From Epithemia pelagica (taxonomy: Eukaryota > Bacillariophyta > Bacillariophyceae > Surirellales > Surirellaceae): 64,000 nucleotides of DNA. The notes below the pieces were generated by a model that searched no databases, was not told the DNA's origin, and saw nothing but the letters and a program-made list of their open reading frames with translations. The translations under genes were made by a program, and so were the position numbers. The stretch covers positions 2,165,744 through 2,229,743 of the forward strand of contig OX337241.1 in the NCBI GenBank assembly GCA_946965045.2, given 5' to 3'. Positions 50,995 through 61,592 of this stretch are shown in pieces. Every line of letters begins with the position of its first letter. Position 1 is the first letter of the stretch.

Positions 50995-52973
50995 ATGATG
51001 AATGGGAACAACAACAACATCGACGACGTAAACAGCAACGAAGACCAACGCGCGAGTTCGGAAGGCGACGCTCAAGGACAAAACAATGGAGAAACGAAGA
51101 AAAAACGAGCACGCGAGACACATGACGAAAGCGAGGATGATAAAAAGGAAACACAAGACCAACAACGCAAGAAGGTTGCCAAAACTGAAGCTTCTGAGGA
51201 ATCTGGTGGTGAGACTACTAACCAATCAAAGTTTGGAGAATGGTTGAAGAAAGTGGGTCCTAAATCGACACTCGAACAACAAATGTCTTTTGCCCTTGAA
51301 CTATATGATGAATCTTGCTTGCAAGAACCCTCTCATACTACTGGCAACACCCGCACCACCTCCGAAATTATTCAAATGTTGACACAGACAGATTTGTTGA
51401 CGGCGGAAGCGTCCTCTTCGTTGATGTCGGCGGCTGGAATATCGGTGGATTGGATCTTGGATGTCGTTTGTCGAATTCCTTTTATTTCAACGTTATTGAA
51501 GGCCGATTGTAATTTGTTTTTCGTGCGTGAGGTTTGTGTCATTCAACTGCTTCAAGCTCGACTGGATATATGGTCAGGCCCACTTGTGAACCATGTCGAG
51601 GTACTCCATGAATCTTTGGATGATGCAACCAAAGCATCCTTTCGTGGTGGTGCGATCATACAGGAGTTACCCACATTGTTCTTATCCTATACAGGCCGGT
51701 ACTCGTTCTCCCAGTTCATCCAAGTTTTAGAGAAAGTCCGAGGCGAATACATATGGATGGACGTTTTTTGCGTTGATCAATTTGCTTGGACTGGACAAAG
51801 CAAGTCCGAAGCCGTCACGCAACTCCGCAAAGACTTGATCAACGGATTGCCGGAACAAATCCAGAGCATCAAGAGAATTGCCTTGGTTTTGGAAAAATGG
51901 GATGAAGTCCTTCATACATTGAACCAAATTTGGGTGCTATGGGAGGTATTCAATGCCGTTAAAGTCAAGGCCAGGGCTCAAGATGAGCCAAGCCGAGTTG
52001 AAGGATTTCCTGAAAGCTGTTTTAGTTGGGGATGATAAAGTCCAGCAAGCCCTTGCACAAATCAAGACAACAGAAGCGCAATCAAAAGACAATGTTGCAC
52101 GTGCAGAGATCTTGACAAAAATGAAGACTATTGGGCATTTTACAGTAAGCTGTAAAGTTTCGGAATGGGTACGAAACTGGTACTGCGAACAGGCGATAGA
52201 TTTCGGTTGGCAATCCATCTCTCAATATACAACGCGACGAGATAAACTTGCTTCCATCAACAATATGGCCGTATTACTTAAGGCTCAAGGCAAACTCGCT
52301 GAGGCAGAGCCACTTTTCCGTGAGGCTTTGTCGTCAAGTCGTCGCGTACGTGGTGATGACCATCCTCATACACTTGTTTCCATCAACAATATGGCCGCAT
52401 TGCTTCAGGCTCAAGGCAAACTGGGTAAGGCAGACCCACTCTACCGCGAGGCATTGTCGTCCAGTCGGCGTGCACTAGGGGATGACCATCCTGATACACT
52501 TGTTTCCATCAACAATATGGCCGCATTGTTTCAGGCTCAAGGAAAACTCAGTGAGTCAGAGCCACTCTACCGCGAGGCTTTGTCATCACGTCGTTGCGTA
52601 CTTGGAGATGACCATCCTGAAACGCTTGCTTCCATCAACAATATGGCCGCATTGCTTAAGGCTCAAGGAAAACTCAGTGAGTCAGAGCCACTCTACCGCG
52701 AGGCATTGTCGTCACGTCGTTGCGTACTTGGGGATGTCCATCCTGATTCACTTGGTTCCATCAACAATATGGCCGCATTGCTTGAGGCTCAATGTAAATT
52801 GGGTGAGGCAGAGCCACTCTACCACGTTTCTTTGTCGTCAGGTCGGCGTGTAGTTTGGGGATAACCATCCTCATACTCTTTTTTACATCAACAATATGGC
52901 CCAAATTCTTTTTGCTCAAGGCAAGCTGACCGAGGCATTGCCATGTTGGCGCTGGTGTTGTTGGCGCTGCTAA
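50995..52973 (+). pseudogene. TPR protein with diatom-type N-terminal domain, two frameshifts
   Basis: Frame 1 (ATG 50995 to 52035) has a Lys/Glu-rich start (KKKRARETHDESEDDKK), a conserved domain (LPTLFLSYTGRYSFSQFI ... YIWMDVFCVDQFAW) and NQIWVLWEVFNAVK. Near 51960 the sense moves to a second frame (GLKMSQAELKDFLKAVLVGD). That frame carries five 42-residue tetratricopeptide repeats of kinesin-light-chain type (INNMAALLKAQGKLSESEPL, YREALSSRR, GDDHPETL). At about 52853 it shifts again, where a sixth repeat (INNMAQILFAQGKLTEALPC) remains before a stop at 52971-52973. Each shift is a one-base change. It would have been a protein-interaction protein; now it is probably inactive. Confidence 0.75.
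52246..52925 (+). repeat. 126-bp tandem DNA repeat encoding the TPR array
   Basis: Five to six units start at TTCCATCAACAATATGGCC, spaced 126 bp apart. High identity between units indicates recent unequal exchange or gene conversion. Confidence 0.85.
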
Positions 52974-54024
52974 CGTTTCTCTATCCATGGTGTACGTTGA
53001 ATTCGAGATGTCGAGGATTGGCAGAGGCGAACTGGAACTTTGTCTTTCCTCAAGGACTAAATCAAAGACGATAGGATTGAAAAATGTACTTGATACCAAA
53101 CTTGGATCAGCACTGACATTGTCGTCTTAACTGTGCACCAGAACCGTCTAAACAAACGCCAACAAACCATTGAAAAAGTGAGTTTCACCATTCGACGACA
53201 GACCCTAACCTAGTACTAAGCGGTAGTATGATTACGAGAAGGCGCAGGAACCGCTCACTGATGATTCATGGTGTGTTTTGGTTGGAACCATCTGGATGTT
53301 TACCACCGGACGGTCGACTACCACGGGTTAGACTACTAACTCCATACCAGACTGTGTAGGTAGTTCGTCTCACATTTTTATACTACAGTAGGAATTTTTT
53401 GTACGACCGGGAAGTAGTTTCGTGCGAGTCGCGCGGTTTCCCTCTCGTGTGTGACACTTGTGTGACACTTGTGTGACACTTTTGTGACACTTTGTGACAT
53501 GGCTTCCAGGAATTTCTCACTACCTACACAGCTTGATAGGGAGTAAGTTTACTACTTCCCTGTGTCTGGCCGTCCTCTCGCGTCGGGCGCGCCCGGCTTG
53601 TCGGGAGAATGACTCGACGGGCAATTGTCTTGTCGGGCGTGCGCCCTCCTCGACCATTGCCCTCCTCGTCATTCTACCCTCCGCGCCGGGCGGTCCCTCC
53701 TTGAAAGGACTCGACACCGGGAAGTATTAATACTACCTTAGGGTGGGATTCCACTTGGACTTCATCGGTGAAAGAGGCTTCTTCTGATGCTCAGTACTAG
53801 GTAGTGTGTATGGTCATAGTGAGTGAGTCGAACGCGCTACACGGAGGCACAGTATTCGTATGTTGTGGTGGCAAATGTTAATCTTCTGGGAGAGAATTTT
53901 GGGTTCTCTGCCAATGATATTTGACCAGTTCAACCAAGAAATGGTCCAGTACTCCACCGTGTTAGGTGAAGCAAACAAACGCACTTTCTGTGGACAAGCA
54001 CATTGGATTCGGTGCATCATGAAT
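52974..54024. other. Intergenic DNA with a short tandem repeat
   Basis: No supported gene. At 53449-53499 there are about five copies of TGTGACACTT(G). Phrases such as GGGAAGTA and TACTACTTCCC recur in both orientations between 53350 and 53740, but no clean element ends were found. Confidence 0.5.
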
Positions 54025-55458
54025 CTAGCTGTCCGGTGTTTCAGTGAGTTGCCACTCTGGAGTTACCTCCATGGCCCATTGAAATTTGTCTTGCAAGACC
54101 CTGGAAAAAATATTGTCGATTGGGACATGATTGCGTTTGCACCAGGCAACCGTAATGCGTGGATCCATGTAGTTGATTGGAGGAATCTCCAACAAGACTT
54201 CCTTCACGGTACCAACTAGTTTCAGATGCGAATCCATTTTGGAAACCTTGGCCTCCCACATGGAAATGCGTTTCTTTACTTGACCCATGGCTGGAACATT
54301 CTCCCACAAGTGAGCGTGGTCAAATTTGTTTGCCATTAAATCACGACGCAATCGCTTTGCATCTTGGTCTGCTTGGGTGGCCGCACTCTTTTCTGCCTCA
54401 GTTTCGGCAGTGTCCATCAGTTTCCGGGCCTTGGTGGCGGCTTCTTGGACTTGTTCGTCCATGGCATGACTTGATTGGCGCAAGGGAATTTTGGAGGGTT
54501 CGTTGGTTTCAATGTAACCTTCAATAGTTTTGAGTTCCTCAAGTTGTCGTTTGAGTGTGGTAATTTTCCCTCGAGCAGTTTCGACTCTCGTGGCTTGAGC
54601 CCGGCTCACCGTTCGTTGGTGGTTGCACAAAATGGCCATTGCCGATGGGCGCTGTTGTACTCCTCAAGCTTTTCGGCCAGTGTCAAGGTTCCCCACCGAG
54701 GCGACGCTTCGTGATTGCGGAGTTTGGTTTGGAAGGTTATGGATGAATTGTAGGCACGAAAGACAGTGGCCGTCAATCCGTCCATCAATGTATGTAAATG
54801 AGCGTTCAACCGAGTGGGATTGATGGCATCCAAGACAGACTCTGTCCTTTCTTTATTTGCGCAGAATTCCTGGAGATTTTCATAGACTTGATGGCCCATT
54901 CGACCACCGTTGCTCGGATCGTTGAACCGGACATCTCCCAAATCGATCAGCTGTTGGAACACCATGGAATCTTTTCCCGGCTGTTTCAGCTCCACTTCAC
55001 GATTGTTGTCTCCCCCTCGTGCCTTGGGATCAAACGTCACATTTTCCACTCGCAAGGTGCAACATCCTACCTACCGTCGTATCGTCCTCGTGGTCATGGT
55101 CATGGTTGCCTTGCTCGTCCCCCACGTACAAGGCCAGTCGATCCATGAGCCACGTGGCTGTGGCCAATTGTTTCGTTTCCTTTTCCGTGGATTGCAAATC
55201 TTTTTGGTACGACGTGCGAATGTGAGCAATGTGCTGGCACAAGAGTGCTGCCTTGACATAGAGGAGGGATGCATCGTCTCCATCCAATTTCGCACGATTG
55301 CTCACCGACTCGGAACCAGAGTGTTGTCCCTCTTCTTCGGAACTTTGCGTAGCGCTCCTCGGCATGACAGATTCTACTTTGTCATTATTTGCACCAGGTG
55401 AGAATAATCCTGCCGCGGAGACATGCTGCTCTTGAGCTCCAGCTTTTGCCGCATCCAT
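54025..55458 (-). pseudogene. TOP1: DNA topoisomerase IB (TOP1) pseudogene, C-terminal half
   Basis: Three ORFs in different frames spell the C-terminal part of eukaryotic topoisomerase I. The first has [20 protein letters not shown] and [13 protein letters not shown]. The second has [44 protein letters not shown]. The third has AILCNHQRTVSRAQ, a coiled-coil linker and PPINYMDPRITVAWCKRN with the catalytic Tyr. A 4-bp tandem duplication (CCTACCTA at 55066-55073) causes the first shift and a missing base near 54642 the second. The N-terminal core and clamp regions are absent. The catalytic residues survive but no continuous protein can be made. Confidence 0.85.
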
Positions 55459-56305
55459 CCTTCATGGAGATCTATGGGCAACAAACAAAATGATTGGGTT
55501 GAAGCTCCGAGAATCTTTTTTTGGATGCAGGAAGTCCCCCAGGAGCGCCCCCAAAGCCGAAAGAGCCATTTGGTCTTGGGGCCATTATTTCACTTTTGTA
55601 TGTGTGTCTTTCGTCGCCAGCCGGATCTCCATATAAATATTTAGGAGCACGCGCGTCACGCCAGATTTTCGACCACACCCACGATTGGATCTGCAAAAAG
55701 GCATCATGACAATGGCGGTCCTTTCTCCATGAGCTCTGAGCCCATTTTGTTACAGAGCCTATGTCCTTGCAACAGAGGGAGAAGGATTGACTCTCGTCTC
55801 AACAACTAATCGTACGTATTGGCTTCGACAATTCATTGCGTGGCGATACAGTCGCTTCAAGATGTCGGGTCTTTTTTTTCTTTTTGCCACGAGTGATTGG
55901 GACCGGGTCTTTCCTCGCCCCCATTGGAACAACAATGATGTGTTCCGCCTAGCTACAACATCTAAGTTCTGGGACAAGAAGAGATGGATGGACGTGGATT
56001 CCCACATTATCGCAGAACATGAATTTGAAAGTCCAAGCAAGTTCCATGGGAATGGACCCACACGTGCTTCATTCGTGTCTCTGGTCCACGACCGAAAACC
56101 TGCGACTGTTCCGATGTGGAGTGCAGCATCCCCAAGACAGGAGGGGGAGCCTTTCGTCCACATCACCAAACAGATACTTTTGGTACATGTGGTTGCTTTG
56201 TCATTGTTCCGAGCATTGAAACTTGCAAGGACCACACCACAAGCAAACACAGTTCCGTGGGGTGGAATTCGTGGTTGCGACTCCCACTCTCCTCTCATAG
56301 ATTGA
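55459..56305. other. Unassigned region with overlapping ORFs
   Basis: A plus-strand ORF (55787-56305, 172 aa) and a minus-strand ORF (55759-56406, 215 aa) overlap. Neither has a recognisable domain. The plus ORF is in frame with the next gene and ends at TGA 56303-56305. It may hold the missing 5' exon of that gene. Confidence 0.35.
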
Positions 56306-56458
56306 CCATTCGTTCTCACCGATACCAATATACACACCTTCATACTGACATTCGACACCATACCACATTCCAAGCCAGAAGTTGTTCCCAACACTGTCCG
56401 TACCACGGAGCATGAATTCCAACTTCTTCAGGAATGGTGGGATGCAACAGAACAGGAA

Positions 56459-57142
56459 GTGGTGCATGAGCCGAAGACGACCCGTTGCTCCAAAGTGATT
56501 CACAAGCCTCGCAGTATTCTGAAACGGACCAACGGATCCGAGAACAACAAGGCGCTGTTACAGCAACGAAGCCATGTCCCAAACCTGTCTCCATCATCAT
56601 CATCTCCCCGAACAACAACACCCACTCGGCTTCACAGCCGACGATCGGTCCACTTTACGGCCGTCACAGTCCACTATCACGCAACGATTCTCGGTGACAA
56701 TCCGTCGGTTTCGTGCGGTGCACCCTTGGCCTTGGGATGGAAGCGTGTCTTCACGTCCCACTACGCCGACTTGAGGAGTTACGAAGCACAAGAACACCCC
56801 TACATTAGTAGCAAGAGCATTGACCGACTCAAGCTGTCGGCGCAACGACGAGAAAGCCGACTCTTGCAACAAGGATTTGGTATCCCAGATATCCGCCGAT
56901 GCATGTTTCAAATCAGTGCTCTCAAGAAGGAAGCCAAACGAAACAAGGCTGATTTTGAACAAGAAAAACGAGATCCCCTTGTTGTCATGGGTCCCACTAC
57001 GGGTTCCGGAACACATCCAGTCAATGAAGATGCAGTCAGAAAGTCATTCCCAGTGACAAAGTCGAGAGATGTACGCATTACTCATTGTCGAAAAAGAATT
57101 GGACAACTGTTCCAAGGAAGACGACATCGCATATTCGTATAG
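56459..57142 (+). CDS. Unnamed small-protein family member 2 (VxVHYH, GDNPS box)
   Basis: About 227 aa are supported, but the frame is open from 56306 and contains no ATG before the conserved region. A 5' exon is therefore missing from this model or the gene is damaged. The core is RRSVHFTAVTVHYHATILGD then NPSVSCGAPLALGWKRV. RSVHF fits the phosphatase 1 RVxF docking pattern. PRSILKR lies upstream. Downstream is a basic helical part (RLKLSAQRRESRLLQQGFG, IRRCMF, SALKKEAKRNKADFEQEKR). No enzyme motif, no membrane segment. Confidence 0.6.
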   Translation: MVHEPKTTRCSKVIHKPRSILKRTNGSENNKALLQQRSHVPNLSPSSSSPRTTTPTRLHSRRSVHFTAVTVHYHATILGDNPSVSCGAPLALGWKRVFTSHYADLRSYEAQEHPYISSKSIDRLKLSAQRRESRLLQQGFGIPDIRRCMFQISALKKEAKRNKADFEQEKRDPLVVMGPTTGSGTHPVNEDAVRKSFPVTKSRDVRITHCRKRIGQLFQGRRHRIFV

Positions 57143-58408
57143 CCGCATTGCAGCTTAGTAGTCGCTTATAAATTTGCATAAATCTTGTTTCACTAGGTTA
57201 CCAGCCAAGCTACTCGTACCTTGTTCTATCCGTATGCCTCGTTTTGTTTATTGTTCCCAAAATGGACACAGGAAAACGTTTGGAAAGTCCCACCGACGCC
57301 GAGAAAATAGAAAATGCATCGCCGCCAATTGTTTGTTCGTGGGAAGCTCGGCTTGCGTCCCAGGACTAGTTTCGGGAAAAACATGATACGCGCACGATAT
57401 AAGTCCGTGGTCACAATCCATCCTGGGAATCTGGTTGGGTCCATAGCTTGTGGATTCGCTCACGCCGGCCGATGTGCTCGCCCTCTGGCTGTCTCTTTGC
57501 CCTCATTATTTCTAAAACCCTTTTTGTACAAGCATCTCGTCCGGATGGCCCATGTTCGGTGGTTTATTTTTAAAAAAGTCAAGATTCTACTCGTATGAGA
57601 AGTGATTTTCTCAATAAATCATAATTCAGAGCTGCAACAACCTGTACAACCGTTGAGATTAAACTGAGTACATCGTCCGTGAATCAACCTGATTTTAAAC
57701 TCAAAATGAGATCACGTCTTGATTCATTCCAGTTTTGAAAGTAAGTGAAAGCTCCTCATGTGATCGACGTGATCGACCAATGTTCATTTTATGTAATTTG
57801 GTTTGTGACTTCTTTTGGTTCGTCGTCGTCGTCGTCGTCCAGTCGGTTCACCATTGTCATGCCGATAAAGCCTCGAAGAAGCGCCTGTTCGACTTTGGAC
57901 ACCCCGCCAATCCTTCGAGAAATCAATCAGAAGTTTGGACGATAGTCATTCGTAGAAAAGAGGAGAATTGATTTTAGATTTCTTATTGAAGCAGACAATT
58001 AACCTTTCCGGGATCGGTTGGCAGTGGTTTCTCATGAGGACTTTCGAACGGGCAAAAGCAGTAGAGCCTTCTTGAGGCTTTCGTTCTCGCGCAGGATCTT
58101 CCATTCCAAAGAATTCAAAGATGGTAGTCTTTCTGGATCGAGCCAAGCATGGCCGTCGGCTTTTGCTGGGAGAAGCATGAAAAAGACTAGAGCACATGGC
58201 CCGATGGACCCATTCCCGCACATGTCTTGATGACGCCACAGGAATTAGAGTCTCCGTCTACCCAAATTTTGTTTGGTTATTTTGAGACCCAATCCTGCAA
58301 CATCAAGAAGCAGGTCTCGCAAGCACTGTTCTGGGCCTCCTCCAAGTAAGCTGCGACACGGTTTCTTCGGCTCGTTAATCGTCCTATTGGCGCACTCCAT
58401 TCAGTCAG
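57143..58408. other. Intergenic DNA, first part duplicated at 59.76-59.98 kb
   Basis: 57285-57378 (CCGACGCCGAGAAAATAGAA ... GGACTAGTTTCGGG) matches 59878-59972. The rest has short ORFs on both strands without domains. Confidence 0.5.
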
Positions 58409-59038
58409 TCATATTCCCGATCCATCCAATGGAGCTCCAAAAAAGTCTTGTTCACTCTTCCATTCTTCTTTGTAGAATAAGTCGGGCCGTACTGGAATCC
58501 GCAAGCCTTCGGCACGCTTGGGATTGGACCGCACAAACAAAATGTAGTCATCCAAAGACTTGCATTGCAAGACGGAAATGGCGAGTTGCCGGGTCTCCTC
58601 ATAGGATCGCATCAATCCTAACCATTCGTCCCACGAGACCCATTCGGGAGCGTACATTTCGTCTGGATGACTCGGTACATATTGTCCTAATTGGCCCGAT
58701 GCCACGGCTTCGTCCCAATCTTCCTTGGAACGATGACCAAACTGCAAGACACGTTTCCGGCATTTCTCAAAGGGGTTTAATTTTCGGTAGCGTTTGGTCC
58801 AGGCCAGAGAACGATTGCGGTAGGGCTTGATTGGAATATCGTCGTCATCGTCGTCGAAATCATCATTGTCGTCATCATCTTCTTCTTGGAACATTGTCGC
58901 ATCCTCGCGGTCAAACAGAGGACTTGATCTTTCAACATTGGATAGTACACACCAATGTTCGTTACAGAAGCAGAGTACTGGAATGAAGTACAAGAATATA
59001 AAGAAGAGTAAAGGCTGACCAATAGTCAACGACGTCAT
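58409..59038 (-). CDS. Secreted or plastid-type protein with repeated EW-SWDEWLG domains
   Basis: The predicted protein is 209 aa. The N-terminus is a hydrophobic signal (TIGQPLLFFIFLYFIPVLCF), followed by an acidic run (EEDDDDNDDFDDDDDD). A domain with RSKEDWDEAVASGQLGQYVP, HPDEMYAPEWVSWDEWLGLM is followed by a second, similar one: YEETRQLAISVLQCKSLDDY, NPKRAEGLRIPVRPDLFY, EEWKSEQDFFG. This two-part pattern (helix, P..P...Y..EW.SW.DWLG) occurs in many plant and algal proteins of unknown role. No catalytic site is seen. Cleavage and destination of the leader are uncertain. Confidence 0.6.
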   Translation of the reverse strand: MTSLTIGQPLLFFIFLYFIPVLCFCNEHWCVLSNVERSSPLFDREDATMFQEEDDDDNDDFDDDDDDIPIKPYRNRSLAWTKRYRKLNPFEKCRKRVLQFGHRSKEDWDEAVASGQLGQYVPSHPDEMYAPEWVSWDEWLGLMRSYEETRQLAISVLQCKSLDDYILFVRSNPKRAEGLRIPVRPDLFYKEEWKSEQDFFGAPLDGSGI

Positions 59039-59526
59039 TTTCCGGGCAATTGGCAGCTGAATTTAAGTCAGACCGTATTTCGACGAGCAGCGTTCAACAA
59101 GGGTTGTAAATGGTATTGAGATACCGATGGTGGCGCCTTTTGGTTCCTCAGTCCAAAGTACAATCTCTGGGACCCTGATCTCACGTCGTACGTTTGTTAC
59201 ATTGTTTCTAAGCCGCATTTGAAGGATGCACCTCATTTTTTGACCACATCAGCAAAGGTCGCGCCGGGCTTCCTTGCGTCACTGTAATAAGAGTATGGAT
59301 GTGGCTGCCGTTATTTGTCGGGACTGATCGGGACCAACGTCAGGCGTGCCGTTCTCCTGGTCTGGATCTTTTTTGCCCTCACACATTGTTGGATCTTTAT
59401 AAACATGCAACATGCCCCTGGTCAAGAGTCGGTGTCTGCCAGACTGCAGTTTTATTCTCGAATTTATAGATATTTGTATGATCAACATGTAGATCTGTCG
59501 ATTCAAGTTTCAAGTCACTACTCGTA
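59039..59526. other. Intergenic DNA
   Basis: Upstream region of the minus-strand gene at 58.4 kb and of the relic that follows. No supported gene. Confidence 0.35.
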
Positions 59527-59976
59527 CTTTCAAGAAGGACGCCAAAAACAAAACAAGGCTGGTTTTGAACAAAAGAATCGAGATCCGCCTGTTCTCATCG
59601 GTGACCCACCCCGAGGGTTCCGGGGCGCATCCAGTCATTGAAGAGATTCAGTCGGAAAGTCCTTTTCAGCTACAAAGTCGAATCGCTCATTGTTGAAGAA
59701 AGAATTGGATGCCTTTTCAAGGAACACTACATCGCATATTCGTGTAGTGACATTTCAGCCCCATCAAGTCGAATGGTACAATAGCTTCCAAACTTGGTTT
59801 ACAAGAGATTAACAGTCAAGCACCTAATAGTTTTTTCTCTTCCCACTCCGGGCTGAACTCTTTTTAGGAGAAGAAGTCCCACCGACGCCGAGAAAATAGA
59901 AAATGTTTCGCCGCGAATGATTACTCGTAGTTGCACGTGGGAAGCTCGGCTTGCGTCTCAGGACTAGTTTCGGGCA
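59527..59976 (+). pseudogene. Relic of family member 2 (3' end and flank)
   Basis: The DNA from CAAGAAGGACGCC to GCATATTCGTGTAG aligns with the end of the gene at 56459-57142 (KKEAKRNKADFEQEKRDP becomes RQKQNKAGFEQKNRDP), then shifts frame. The flank to 59976 aligns with 57285-57378. The conserved VHYH core is not present. 59977-60347 is the upstream region of family member 3. Confidence 0.75.
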
Positions 59977-60347
59977 AAAATCGATGCAAGCCCTTGGACA
60001 CTCTCCGACCACCGAAGTTGGTTGGGTTCGTCTCTTGTGCGACCGAAACCGGCCAAATGGTCCGTAACAAATAACTGCAGACGTGTCATAGTCGTACTCT
60101 GGTGGGGGGAAACACGACAGCAGCGCGAGAAGAAGACGAATGAGAATCAATCCCACCAATCCCAAAGCAACAACGACCAACGAATAAAAGCGATAGACCC
60201 AAGACCACGCTGTTTTCACACCTGTCCACGACACTTTTGCATCATCCTCACAATTTTGTCATAAAAGAAGGGATACGCTCAATAACAAAACCATGGGCAA
60301 CCATAAGGTGCACCCTACTCGTAACACAAGCATAACTTTTAATTAAC

Positions 60348-61022
60348 ATGAAGCCAGAAGAGTCCGACCTTTCCGAGAAACTGTCTCAAAGCAGCACGGT
60401 ACAAGAAGAAGACTCATCTCTCGACTCTTTGAAACAAGTGCCTGCTTCGCATTTGGGCTCGGTCTCATCTCTCAAAAGTTCATTGAAAGTGAAGAGCCAA
60501 CGAGACTCTATTTCACAGAAATACAATCAAAACAAGGTGGCGGCAAAAGTATCTGGCAATGGAAATGATGAGAAGGATCGAGGAACCAAGAACAATACTT
60601 CCTCTGTTCGTTCGAAACGTAGGCCACGTCATCACTCGATGCATCTTCCCTTTTCCGATTCTCGGATCCGATTCTCCCAAGTGCAGGTACATTATCACGA
60701 TGTTGTAATGGGAGATCATCCTTGCAGCACGGATGGTCCACCCATTGCTTTGGGTTGGGAACGAGTGGATTCCGAAGTGTTTTCACCTCATGAATTTGAG
60801 GAACAACGGAGGCAACGCCCAAAGGACGAACTGGTCATGACCAAACGAGAACGCGAACAAATTTTGCGACTTGCCGGATATAGCAAAACGGAAATTCGAG
60901 AAGGAGCTGCCTTTGACGCACAGTCGAAGAATGTTGAAAAGCGTTCCAAGCAAAAGCGGTCGTTTTCCATGTTCCATCGAGTCTTTTCGAGACGACAGCA
61001 TGAACGCAATCATACATGTTGA
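60348..61022 (+). CDS. Unnamed small-protein family member 3 (VxVHYH, GDHP, LGW boxes)
   Basis: The predicted protein is 224 aa with a clear ATG after TTAATTAAC. It has a Ser/Lys-rich N-terminal half, then the family core SRIRFSQVQVHYHDVVMGDH, PCSTDGPPIALGWERVDSEVF. After it comes a basic helical tail (TKREREQILRLAGYSKTEIR ... KRSKQKRSFSMFHRVFSRRQ). RIRF again fits an RVxF-type phosphatase 1 docking motif. It is the least damaged member in the window and the best reference for the family. No signal peptide or membrane helix; cytosolic or nuclear by default. Function unknown. Confidence 0.7.
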   Translation: MKPEESDLSEKLSQSSTVQEEDSSLDSLKQVPASHLGSVSSLKSSLKVKSQRDSISQKYNQNKVAAKVSGNGNDEKDRGTKNNTSSVRSKRRPRHHSMHLPFSDSRIRFSQVQVHYHDVVMGDHPCSTDGPPIALGWERVDSEVFSPHEFEEQRRQRPKDELVMTKREREQILRLAGYSKTEIREGAAFDAQSKNVEKRSKQKRSFSMFHRVFSRRQHERNHTC

Positions 61023-61267
61023 ACCTCTCTAAGAACGAGTTGAAACTGTCATTTTGTATTGTCGACGCTATTTGTGGATTAGAGCTTCGAGTTGACAAGT
61101 TTCACTGCGATACATCGGAGATGGAAACGACCGTTCATTTTGTCATTGTGTGTTGTTGGCGTTTTCATGACAAAGGCTGTGCCACAGAAATCTAAGTCTC
61201 TCAGCTCTTTCAAGCAAGGAGTATTCTTCGTGTGTTATTGGGAAGGTTTGGCTCTACCTTTCACCCT

Positions 61268-61422
61268 CCCTACCCATCCGCCACATTGCCCAAGTGAGTT
61301 AGTACATGCGAACAAATGTAACTGAAGACAACTTTAAACCATACAACAGCTACCCATCCGCTACACTACCCAGACCATGCGAACAAATGTAACTGAAGAC
61401 AACTTTAAACCATACAACAGCT
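61268..61422 (+). repeat. Direct repeat of about 70 bp
   Basis: GCGAACAAATGTAACTGAAG through CATACAACAGCT occurs at 61311-61351 and again at 61380-61421, and CTACCCATCCGC(C/T)ACA precedes both. The rest of 61023-61592 is the convergent intergenic region towards eRF1 and has no gene. Confidence 0.85.
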
Positions 61423-61592
61423 TAGGCTACAATCGTCCCGGTTGAGATATGGAGAACACTTCTTGTCGTTCTCACATCCATTTGGTCGTGGGGCAGGAAG
61501 AGTTGATGGTATCTGTGCCACTAAGAATCTTTGTGTCTGCTGTAATTAATTACAAACTCATGTCATCACACAAGTTCCATGTGACAATCTCT

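Noticed and set aside
53449-53499. Possible CRISPR-like array
   Set aside because: It is a short tandem repeat of about 10-11 bp without spacers, in a eukaryotic genome.
59824-60234. 136-aa minus-strand ORF with a hydrophobic segment
   Set aside because: It starts at GTG, has no in-frame ATG and an upstream stop, and overlaps a duplicated non-coding flank.
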